From JAFECT01 sp036501825 (GTDB taxonomy: Bacteria > Pseudomonadota > Alphaproteobacteria > Caulobacterales > Caulobacteraceae): a stretch of DNA of 64,000 nt. How positions within the stretch are numbered: position 1 is the first letter of the stretch; each line of letters begins with the position of its first letter. Below are positions 17,714 through 25,900 of this stretch, piece by piece. A model generated the notes under the pieces. It searched no databases. It saw nothing but the letters and a program-made list of their open reading frames with translations, and was not told where the DNA came from. The translations under genes were made by a program, and so were the position numbers. The stretch spans positions 504,730 through 568,729 of the forward strand of contig DASXZP010000026.1 in assembly GCA_036501825.1 (NCBI GenBank), given 5' to 3'.

Positions 17714-17912
17714 GGTGTCCCAAGTCTTGATCTAGTCGCTGCACCTGCTTCATCGGGGACACCTTAACCTGTCCCCGATGTTTCTTTTTCCTCACCGGTG
17801 AGCAACGTCCGCGTCGCAAAAAAAGAAGGCACATCGGGGACGGCTTAAGATGTCCCCTCGGTCGCGATGGATGCCGACGTCGGCGTTTGTTGGGACACCT
17901 TAAGCCGTCCCC
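17701..17912. repeat. Paired palindromic element C (RAYT-type repeat, no transposase)
   Basis: Arm 1 (17701-17776) is canonical; arm 2 (17836-17912) carries the variant GGGGACGGCTTAAGA / complement CTTAAGCCGTCCCC, with compensating changes in both halves. The linker begins GATGTTTCTTTTT and ends AAAAAAAGAAGGCACATC. Arm 1 starts inside the prfB reading frame and provides its stop codon TAA at 17711-17713. The element lies between prfB and the S10 peptidase gene, ending 70 bp before the latter. Confidence 0.9.
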
Positions 17913-17982
17913 TTTTCGACGGCCGAACATCGTCCTATGGTCCGGTCCAAACCGTATACGCTTTTCCTGGAGGGGAGTTCTG

Positions 17983-19536
17983 ATGCGCCGTCCTTTGATT
18001 GCCGCCCTGTTGTGCGGCTTTGCCCTGTCTGCGACCGCCGCCGCGCCGGTTTTTGCGGCCGATGACCCGGCCAAGGCCGATGCGGCCAAGGACGCCAAGG
18101 CGGACAAGGACGAGGCCAAGGCCTCCGTGGTGGAGAGCGCCGTCCCCAACCATCGCTCGATCCCCTTCCGGGGCGGGACGCTGGCCTACACGGTGACCCC
18201 CGGGACCCTGACCATCCGCAACGACGAGGGCGAGCCGATCGCGTCCGTCTTCTACGTCGCCTACACCATGGACCACGGCAAGGACGGCGGCCCGCGCCCG
18301 GTGACCTTCCTCTACAACGGCGGTCCGGGCTCCTCGACCATGTGGCTGCACATGGGCTCGTTCGGGCCGATGAAGATCGACGTGTCCTCGCATGCGGGGC
18401 TGCCGGCGGCGCCGTTCCGGTTCCTGCCAAACCCCGACACCCTCCTCGACAAGACCGACCTGGTGTTCATCGACGCGGTGACCACCGGCCTGTCGCGACC
18501 GCTCGGCAAGGCAACGCCGAAGGACTTCTTCGGCGTTGACCAGGACCTCGACGCCTTCGCGCGCGCGATCCAGCGCTATCTGACCATTAACGGCCGCTGG
18601 AACAGCCCCAAGTTCATCATCGGCGAAAGCTACGGCACCCTGCGCACCGCCGGCATCGCCAACACCTTGCAGGAACGCGGCGTGCAGATGAACGGCGTCG
18701 CCTTGATGTCGACGGTGCTCGACATCGGCGAGTTGTTCGACCGTCACGACCAGGGCTTTGTCAATGTTGTGCCGACCTATGCGGCGATCGCCTGGTACCA
18801 CAACCGGCTGCAGAACAAGCCGGCGGACCTGGAGGCCTATCTGCAGGAAGTGCGTGACTTCGCCGCCGGCCCGTACGCCGCCGCGCTGCAGAAGGGCGAC
18901 ACGATCTCGCCGGCGGAACGCGACGCGGTGGCGCAGAAGCTCGGCGCCTATATCGGGATTTCGCCGCAGGTGATCATCCAGAACAACCTGCGTCTCGACG
19001 CCGATCGCTTCCGCAAGGAGCTGGAGCGTGACCAGCGCAAGACGGTGGGCCGCCTCGACGGCCGCTTCGAGGGCGAGGACTTCGACGCCGGCGGCGCGGG
19101 CACCGACTACGACCCGACCGACGCCTCCATGTCGGGCTCGTTCATCGGCGCGCTGAACGACTATCTGTTCCGCGACCTCGGCTACAAGACCGACCTGACC
19201 TACCGGCCCAACAACTACGCGGGCATCGCAGGCGGCTGGGATTGGCGCCACCGCTCCGGCGGCCAGCGCCAAATCGCGGCGAATACGGCGGCGGACCTGG
19301 GCGAAGCGATGCGGCGCGACCCGCATCTGAAACTGCTGTCGCTGAACGGCCTCTACGACCTCGCCACGCCGTTCTTCGGCGCCGAGTACGACATCAAGCA
19401 CATGTCGCTGGAGCCCGACCGCGAAGCGAACATCACGTTCAAGTACTACCCGTCGGGCCACATGATCTACATCGACCCGACCTCGGCGGCGAAACTGCAC
19501 GACGACATCGAAGCGTGGATGGACTCAGCGCGGTAA
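17983..19536 (+). CDS. S10 family serine carboxypeptidase, exported
   Basis: The 517-residue protein has a clear signal peptide (about residues 1-25, ending APVFAAD). The peptidase S10 fold shows FLYNGGPGSSTMWLHMGS (oxyanion region), the nucleophile serine in GESYGTLR near residue 216, the aspartate region LNGLYDLATPF near 455 and the histidine in SGHMIY near 491. Secreted carboxypeptidases of this family remove C-terminal residues from peptides; the substrate is unknown. The ATG at 17983 is chosen for its strong GGAGGGG Shine-Dalgarno and signal peptide; a longer frame runs back into repeat element C. No catalytic partner is adjacent. Confidence 0.92.
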   Translation: MRRPLIAALLCGFALSATAAAPVFAADDPAKADAAKDAKADKDEAKASVVESAVPNHRSIPFRGGTLAYTVTPGTLTIRNDEGEPIASVFYVAYTMDHGKDGGPRPVTFLYNGGPGSSTMWLHMGSFGPMKIDVSSHAGLPAAPFRFLPNPDTLLDKTDLVFIDAVTTGLSRPLGKATPKDFFGVDQDLDAFARAIQRYLTINGRWNSPKFIIGESYGTLRTAGIANTLQERGVQMNGVALMSTVLDIGELFDRHDQGFVNVVPTYAAIAWYHNRLQNKPADLEAYLQEVRDFAAGPYAAALQKGDTISPAERDAVAQKLGAYIGISPQVIIQNNLRLDADRFRKELERDQRKTVGRLDGRFEGEDFDAGGAGTDYDPTDASMSGSFIGALNDYLFRDLGYKTDLTYRPNNYAGIAGGWDWRHRSGGQRQIAANTAADLGEAMRRDPHLKLLSLNGLYDLATPFFGAEYDIKHMSLEPDREANITFKYYPSGHMIYIDPTSAAKLHDDIEAWMDSAR

Positions 19537-19541
19537 GAGCA

Positions 19542-20383
19542 GGGGACAGGTTAAGGTGTCCCAGCGCTTGAACTATTCGTTACGGCGGCCTTATCGGGGA
19601 CACCTTAACCTGTCCCCGATGTTCCCTTTTTGTTTCGCTTATGCTAAGCGATCGGAATGCCTCGCGCCGCCCGCATCGTCGTGCCCGGATCCCCCACCAC
19701 GTAACCCAACGCGGCAACAACCGCGCGCCGATTTTCTTCAAGGAAGGCGACCACCACGTCTATCGCCACATGCTGCGCCAGCAAGCCGACCTGAACGGCG
19801 TCGAGGTGTGGGCCTATTGCCTGATGCCCAACCACGTTCACCTGGTCATGACGCCGTCGACTGAAGACGGATTGGCGCGCGCGGTCGGCGAAACGCATCG
19901 TCGGTACACGAGCTTCGTCAATGCGCGGGCGAACCGGACGGGGCATCTGTTTCAAAGTCGCTACGCGTCGGTGGCGATGGACGAAAAGCACCTATGGGCG
20001 GCGATCCGGTACGTCAGTCTCAACCCGGTGCGCGCGGGTCTGGTGGAACGCGCGGACGACTGGCCGTGGTCGAGCGTTCGTGCGCACCTCAAGCGAATGG
20101 ACGATGCGTTGGTGTCGGTGCGTCCGGTGCTGGAGCGCGTCGGCGACTTTGCGAGCTACCTCGTCGAGACGGATGCAAGGTACGAAGAGGCCGTGCGCGC
20201 GCTTCGTGTATCAGCGTTGAGCGGGCGTCCATTGGGATCGCGCGCGTTTCTTGAAGATGTTGAGCTGCGGCTGCGCGGCGCGGCGGCGGCTTGAAAAAGA
20301 AACATCGGGGACAGGTTAAGGTGTCCCCGATGCGTCCGATCGTTTTGACTGTGGCAGGCCTAGGGACACCTTAACCTGTCCCC
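19542..20383. mobile_element. RAYT-carrying composite repeat element D
   Basis: Left arm 19542-19617 and right arm 20307-20383 are the same 21-bp inverted-repeat units found in elements A-C, in the same facing arrangement. The internal borders are GATGTTCCCTTTTTG and AAAAAGAAACATC. Between them lies a complete REP-associated transposase gene. This looks like the parent arrangement from which the transposase-less elements derive. No flanking target duplication is obvious. The left arm begins 6 bp after the S10 peptidase stop; the right arm ends 6 bp before the bactofilin stop. Confidence 0.85.
19641..20294 (+). CDS. REP-associated tyrosine transposase (RAYT), N-terminal frameshift
   Basis: This Y1/HUH single-strand transposase (Transposase_17/TnpA-REP family) would act on the flanking palindromes. 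The open frame gives 217 residues. The HUH motif NHVHLV lies near residue 70 in CLMPNHVHLVM. The family's C-terminal block RYVSLNPVRAGLV, followed by WPWSSVRAH, is present; the catalytic tyrosine is expected in it. The usual family N-terminus MPRAARIVVPG is encoded in another frame from the ATG at 19657 and joins the main frame only if one base is missing near 19688, just before IPHHVTQRGNN. The gene is therefore frameshifted or rescued by the upstream ATG at 19641. Its neighbours are housekeeping genes. Confidence 0.85.
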   Translation: MLSDRNASRRPHRRARIPHHVTQRGNNRAPIFFKEGDHHVYRHMLRQQADLNGVEVWAYCLMPNHVHLVMTPSTEDGLARAVGETHRRYTSFVNARANRTGHLFQSRYASVAMDEKHLWAAIRYVSLNPVRAGLVERADDWPWSSVRAHLKRMDDALVSVRPVLERVGDFASYLVETDARYEEAVRALRVSALSGRPLGSRAFLEDVELRLRGAAAA

Positions 20384-20388
20384 TACAC

Positions 20389-20943
20389 CTACCCCGCGGG
20401 CTTCAGCTCGATCAGTTGACCCGTGTCGGCCGGCGCGATGGTCGGCAGGGGCTGGGCGTAGGTGGGGGCGGCTTGCGCCTGCGGAGCGGCGGCGGGTTGG
20501 CCGTCCTTGCGGCCTTGCAGGCAGCGGCCCTGGAAGTAGGCGCCGACGTCGATCGCCAGTTGCTCGTGCGAGATGTCGCCGTCGACATAAGCCGTCGAAA
20601 CCAGCTTCACCTGCTTGCCGGCGACGCCGCCGACGACGCGGCCCCGCACTTCGACATAGTCGGCCATCACATTGCCTTCGATGTTGCCGGTCTCGCCGAC
20701 GGTCAGGCGCGCGACCTTCACGTCGCCGCGCACGGTGCCGTCCACGACCAGTTCGCCGGGGCCGACCACATTGCCTTCGAAGGTGAGATCCGAGGCGAGC
20801 GTCGAGACCGCGCGCGCGGGAAGCGGACGCGGCGCCGGCGTCGCCATCTGCACGCCGCCCTTGTTCAGGTCGGGCAGATCGCTCGGCACCGGAACGGAGG
20901 CCGGCGCGTCCTTCGGGTTGGGTTTGTTAGTTTTGCTGAACAT
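20389..20943 (-). CDS. Bactofilin
   Basis: The 184-residue cytoskeletal protein has a polymerising bactofilin core (about residues 50-140) of short beta-helix turns: GDL/GNV-type repeats such as GPGELVVDGTVRGDVKV, GNIEGNVMADYVEVRGRVVGG and AYVDGDIS. It is flanked by Pro-rich, presumably disordered tails. Bactofilins form membrane-associated scaffolds recruiting cell-wall enzymes; in Caulobacter BacA/BacB localise PbpC at the stalk base. The start codon at 20943 lies inside the upstream M23 peptidase gene (17-bp overlap), so both are made from one transcript. The stop lies 6 bp from RAYT element D. Confidence 0.93.
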   Translation of the reverse strand: MFSKTNKPNPKDAPASVPVPSDLPDLNKGGVQMATPAPRPLPARAVSTLASDLTFEGNVVGPGELVVDGTVRGDVKVARLTVGETGNIEGNVMADYVEVRGRVVGGVAGKQVKLVSTAYVDGDISHEQLAIDVGAYFQGRCLQGRKDGQPAAAPQAQAAPTYAQPLPTIAPADTGQLIELKPAG

Positions 20944-22090
20944 AGTCTCCGGCCTTTACGAAACGAATGGGGTTTTCTACGCGGCCGTTGATCCAGATCT
21001 CGTAGTGCACGTGAGGTCCGGTGGAGCGGCCGGTCGAGCCCATCCCGGCGATGCGTTGCCCGAGGGCGACGTGATCTCCGACATGGACGGCGATGGTGGC
21101 GAGGTGGGCGTAGCGGGTCTTGAAGCCTCCTCCGTGATCGATCTCCACCACATTGCCGTAGCCCGAGCGCGGCCCGGTGAAGGAGACGATGCCCGGTGCG
21201 GTGGCATGGATCGGTGTCAGCATGGGACCTGCAAAATCCAGGCCCGTGTGCAGGGCTGGACGCCCGGTGAAGGGGTCGGTGCGGACTCCGAAGCCCGAAG
21301 TCTGGTGAACGTCGGCGGACGAGGCAGGCCGGCCGAAGGGCAGGCGATCCTCCTCGCTCTGCAGGGCGCGCATGTCGGACAGGTCGGCCGAAGCGCGCTG
21401 GATGCGCGAGGCGAAGGCCTCATCCACGTCGAGGACGGCCGCCAGCGCCTTGGGATCGTGGGCGTCCACCAGCGGCCCGCCCAGGCCCGAGCCCGCGGTC
21501 TGCGGCGTGTAGGATTCAGGGTTCAGGCCGGCCAGGCGGAAGGCGAGGCGCAGGCGCTCGGCCCGGTCGTGGGCATAGCCCTCGGCCTTACCCACCATCC
21601 GCTCCTGATCCATGCGCACGGCCAGAACCCGCTCGATCGGCGAGCTGGTCTTGGAGTCCATCGGCGGCTCAGGGGCCAGGGCGGTGTCCGCGCCCGGGAC
21701 GCCCTTGAAGTCGCCCAGCACCCGGATCAGGGCCGCGTGGCGGTGTTCGACCGTGCGGGCCAGTTCGTCCACGGAGCCCGCGGTGACCGAAAGCTTGGCG
21801 ACGGCGCTGTCCAGGCGGGCGTCGCGGTCGGCCATCAGGCGTTCGTATTTGGCGGTGACCTGGGCCACTTCCCGGTCGCCGCCGGCCCCCTTGATCAGGG
21901 TGAAGCCGGTCGACGCGGTGGCCAGAATCAGCCAGACTCCAAGGACTGTGGCGGCCCCTGCCAGGAAAACCTGCCTGGTGGTCGTGAGGATGTAACCCCG
22001 CGTTTCTCCGCCCGAGCGGAGATAGAGGTGCCGTTCCGGGAACAGGCCTTCTAGCCATTCGCGCATGTGCGCCACGCGTCCGCGTGTCAT
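20927..22090 (-). CDS. M23 family membrane-anchored peptidoglycan peptidase
   Basis: The roughly 387-residue inner-membrane protein has an N-terminal cytoplasmic segment, one TM helix (about residues 40-62), a helical coiled-coil-like periplasmic region (about 70-250) and a C-terminal LytM/M23 domain. Zinc-site motifs are HTGLDFAGP near residue 279 and HVHYEIWING near 365, so it is probably an active DD-endopeptidase. The ATG at 22090 has a weak AGGCGGGG upstream; a GTG at 22111 and an ATG at 22066 are alternatives. It overlaps bactofilin by 17 bp. The same pairing (LmdC-BacA type) shapes stalks and buds in related bacteria. Confidence 0.9.
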   Translation of the reverse strand: MTRGRVAHMREWLEGLFPERHLYLRSGGETRGYILTTTRQVFLAGAATVLGVWLILATASTGFTLIKGAGGDREVAQVTAKYERLMADRDARLDSAVAKLSVTAGSVDELARTVEHRHAALIRVLGDFKGVPGADTALAPEPPMDSKTSSPIERVLAVRMDQERMVGKAEGYAHDRAERLRLAFRLAGLNPESYTPQTAGSGLGGPLVDAHDPKALAAVLDVDEAFASRIQRASADLSDMRALQSEEDRLPFGRPASSADVHQTSGFGVRTDPFTGRPALHTGLDFAGPMLTPIHATAPGIVSFTGPRSGYGNVVEIDHGGGFKTRYAHLATIAVHVGDHVALGQRIAGMGSTGRSTGPHVHYEIWINGRVENPIRFVKAGDYVQQN

Positions 22091-22429
22091 CGCCCCGCCT
22101 ACACCCACCAAACTTTCAGAATTTATGCCTTTAACGCCTGTTAAGGCGCAAGGGGCCTTGGCGCGCGTTAGCCATGTTACGGACGTGTTTCAACTTTGAC
22201 GATGCTAGGCTGAACCTTATTCGCGTAGCAGGGGTACCCGAAATTATGGTTCAGCCGCCCCGCTCTACACTTGCGCCATACTGAATGCGGGCGGCGTTTA
22301 CCAAGCCTGGACTGGGTTATCCCCAGGGGCGGGGGATGACGCGATAGTGATCTCCGCCCTGGTCCCGGCGAGGGAGGAACCGATCCCGCCCTTGGACGCT
22401 CGCCCTCCTAGCGACCACGGGTCGCGGGG
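22091..22429. other. Intergenic region upstream of M23-bactofilin (339 bp)
   Basis: No gene is supported. The part near the M23 gene is AT-richer and contains the symmetric TTAACGCCTGTTAA at 22131-22144, 41-54 bp upstream of the chosen ATG; the two TTAA halves are separated by 6 rather than the 7 bp of a CtrA site. On the minus strand TTGCGC and CATAAA flank it at about 18-bp spacing, a weak promoter candidate. The part next to the peroxiredoxin stop is GC-rich and featureless. Confidence 0.45.
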
Positions 22430-22906
22430 TTACGCCTTGGTTTCGTCAAGGGCGGCCGTCACTTCGTCTACGTGGCCTGGGACGCGAACCTTGCGCCAGA
22501 TACGACGGATGACGCCGCTCCCGTCGATTAGAAAGGTCGAGCGGTCAATTCCCATATAGGTTCGCCCATACATGCTTTTCTGGACCCAGGCGCCGTACCG
22601 CTCCACGACCTTGCCGTCCTCGTCGGACGCCAGGGTTACATCGAGCTGATGCTTGGCCTTGAACTTGTCATGGGCTTTGACGCTGTCCTTGGAGACGCCG
22701 ATGACCACGGCGCCCTTCTTCTTGAAGGTCTTCGCCGCCGCGGTGAAATCGATGGCCTCGCGGGTGCAGCCCGTCGTGTCGTCCTTAGGGTAGAAATAAA
22801 GGATGACCGCCTGACCCTTCAGGTCGGCGAGTCGGACGTGGCCGCCGCCATCGGTGGGCAGGTCGAATTGAGGGGCAGGGGATCCGGGTTGCAGGGACGC
22901 GCTCAT
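22430..22906 (-). CDS. bcp: Thioredoxin-dependent peroxiredoxin (BCP/PrxQ type)
   Basis: The 158-residue thiol peroxidase reduces hydrogen peroxide and organic peroxides in the cytoplasm. The peroxidatic cysteine is Cys47 in KDDTTGCTREA, preceded by FYPKD. The usual PrxQ resolving cysteine five residues later is replaced by a non-Cys residue, so this is a 1-Cys-like variant. DRSTFLIDGSGVIRRIW gives the C-terminal family block. It is divergent from the AsmA-like gene 56 bp away. Confidence 0.93.
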   Translation of the reverse strand: MSASLQPGSPAPQFDLPTDGGGHVRLADLKGQAVILYFYPKDDTTGCTREAIDFTAAAKTFKKKGAVVIGVSKDSVKAHDKFKAKHQLDVTLASDEDGKVVERYGAWVQKSMYGRTYMGIDRSTFLIDGSGVIRRIWRKVRVPGHVDEVTAALDETKA

Positions 22907-22962
22907 CGCTCTCTCGCTGGGTCGGTAGGCGCCGAAGGATATCCGCTGGCGGCGATGCGTCC

Positions 22963-25900
22963 ATGCTGAGTTTGCCTCCCGCCTTTCAACGCGCCCTGCA
23001 CGACCGCCGCATCGTCCTGGCGGCGGCCCTGGTTCTGCTGGTCGCGGGCGTCGCGGGGGTTAGCCTGCGCGTGGCGGCCGGTCCGCTGTCGGCGCAGTGG
23101 CTGCGTCCCGCGGTGGAGCGCGCGCTGGCGAGCCAGGTCGAGGGCGGCAAGGCCCACGTCGATCGCATCGACATCGCCTGGTTTTCGCGTGAGACCTCGC
23201 TTGGTCTCGAACTGGAAGGCGTCAGCCTGACCGACGGTCGCGGCCGGCCCGTCTTGAAGGCGCGTCACGTGGACGGCGGTTTCGCCTTCGACGGGCTGCT
23301 GAGCCTGACGCCGGCGCTCGGTCGCGTGACCGTCGATGATTTCTTCGCGGCGCTATCGGTCTCGACCAAGGGCAAGGTCGCCCTGGGTTACGACGCCGAA
23401 GGCGAATCCACCGGTCCGTCGCACACCCTGGTGCAGGACCTCAACGACATCGTCGGCCACGAAAAGTTCGCGCGGCCATCGAGCTTTCTGCGCAGCGTCG
23501 ACCTCGAGCACGGCCGCATCGCCTTCCGCCAGGTGAAGGGGCCGGTCGCCTGGGTCGCCAACGTCAACACCTTCCACTTCGAAAAGCTCGCCGGCAAGCT
23601 GATGACGCGCGCCGACGCCGACGTCACCGACACGAAGACGGCGCGCAAGGCGGTGGTGCTCGCGCACGGTTCGGCGCTAGTCGGCCTGCGCGGCGCAACC
23701 GCCGCGGGACAGATCCAGGGCCTGGTGCCGGCGTTGGTGTTCCCCACGGTGGGAACGACCGCGGGCCTGTCGACGCTCGACGCCGAGGTCGACGGCCACG
23801 GTTCGATTTCCTACGACCTGGAAGCCGGCGTGCGCGCCGCGGACCTGACGCTGACCGCCGGGCAGGGCGCGTGGCGCAGCGGCGGCCAGGTGCAGGCGTT
23901 CCGCTCCGCCCAGGCGGTCGCGGCGTACAATCCCGCCAGCGGCGCGATCGAACTGACCGCGCTGAAGCTCGACGCCCAGAACACCCAGCTCGACCTGACC
24001 GGCCGGTTCAAGCTGACGCCGGAGGACAAGCGCAACGACCATCCGGCGCGCGTCGATTTCATGCTGGGCGGACCCAAGGTGTTCGCGACCCTCTCCGATG
24101 ACGAAGCGCCGCAGCAGTTGTCCAACGTCTCGGTGATCGGGCGCTATACGCCCGAACGCCGCAAGCTCGACCTCGAGCGCGTCTACGCCCAGCTCGGCAC
24201 CGCGCCGTTGGGCGCGACCGTGGTGTTCACCGCCGACGATCGCGCGCGCGTGGGCGTGAAACTGACCGCGCGCGTCGGCGGGACGGTCACACCGCAGCAG
24301 GTGCTGGCCTTCTGGCCGCGCAAGGTGGCCGGTCCGGTCCGCGACTGGCTGAAGGGTTCGGTGCTGTCGGCGCAACTGATCAACGCCACCTTCAAGATCG
24401 ATGCCGATCCGGGCGAGTTCTCGCGCCCCAAGCTGAACAACGAGGACATGAACATCGGCTTCGACTTCAAGGACGCGTCGCTCCGGTTTGCGCCCGGCCT
24501 TACGCCGATCAGCGCCGGCGTCGGCCATGCGATCGTGCAGGGCAACCGTTTCGACCTGTCGCTGGCCTCGGGCCGGGTCGACAACGTCGCGCTGAGCGAA
24601 GGCACGGTGGAAATCCCCGCGTTCAAGCCCGACGGCGGCCTCGGCATTTTCAAGGCCCGCGCCGTCGGCGACGCGCACGAGATCGTGGCCTTCCTCGACA
24701 AGCCGCCGCTGCGTCTGTTTTCGCCGAGCGGCTTCTCGCCCGATCGCATCAGCGGCCAGGCTGACCTGCACTTCGAGGTCGACCGGCCGATGCTGTTCGA
24801 GGTGCCGGCCAAGGACTACCGCGTGAGCTACGCCGCCACGATCCATAACGGCGGGCTGAAGGACGCGGCGCTCGGCTGGGATCTGAGCGGCGCCGAGTTG
24901 AAGGTCGACGGCGACCAGGACAAGGTGTCGGTCGGCGGCGTCGGCCTGGTCGGGCCCTACAAGGGCAAGATCGATTTCGCGACGCGTTACCAGGGCCCCC
25001 ATCTCGACCACTCGATGGCGGTCGATGTCGACGGCCTGCTGCAGGCGACGATCCTGGGCGGCAAGCGCGGACTGGCGACGCCGCTCGCGGGCAAGTTCCG
25101 CATCGAGGGCGCCGACGGGGCGGGCGCGGTGCATTCGCCGGTGTTCGACGGGCGCGTGGCGTGGAAGGGCGGCAACGGCCCGGACCGGCTCATCGTCGAA
25201 GGCAACGGCTCGGGACCGGCGCTGCGCAAGATCGGCGCGCCGCTCGCGGCAGGCGCGCCGGACCGGTTCCCCGCGACCCTGCATCTCGCGCGCGCGGGCG
25301 ACGTGTGGCGCGGCCTGTTCCACGCCGACGTGCTGCAGGCGGGCGTGCTGTGGATGCCGGGCGCCCAGCGCAACCGCGTGGTGGTGCAGGCCGACGTGTC
25401 GCCGGTGCAAGCGCGGCGTTTCGGCCTGGGCGGCCTGCCGCTGTTCAACCAGCCGCGCCAGGTGGTGGTCGATGCGACCTTTGCCGGCGATCAGGGCACG
25501 GCGCTGGTGCGCGCGGCGACGCTTAGCGCGGCCGTGGCATGGAACGATGCGGCGGCGGGCGGGCCGGACCGGACGCTGCGCACCAACCTCACCGGCGCCG
25601 ATCTCGCTCTGCTCGGTATTCCGCCCGCGCTGGCCAAACCGGGACAGCCGCTGGCGCTGTCGGCGACGTGGAAGGACGTGGCTGACGGCATCGCCGGATC
25701 GGCCGACGTCGACGCCATTCCGGTCAAGTTCCAGACCGGCCCGGGCAAGAACGGTTCGACCGTGTTCACCGTCCATGCCGACCTCGACGCCGCCTCACTG
25801 CGCCGCATGGGCGCGCCGGACCTGTTCGCCATCAACGGCGTGACCGGGCTGAACGCGCGCTGGGCGACGGTGCAGAAGGCTTCGGCCGGGCGCATCGATT

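Noticed and set aside
6986..20383. CRISPR array formed by the regularly recurring GGGGACAGGTTAAGG repeats
   Set aside because: The copies are inverted pairs dispersed between genes, not tandem direct repeats with spacers, and no cas gene is present.
19542..20383. Classical IS element with terminal inverted repeats and target duplication
   Set aside because: The ends are internal palindromes of REP type and no direct target duplication is visible; the transposase belongs to the RAYT group.
23677..25776. 699-residue minus-strand open frame opposite the AsmA-like gene
   Set aside because: Antisense, Arg/His-rich, no ribosome binding site or domain.
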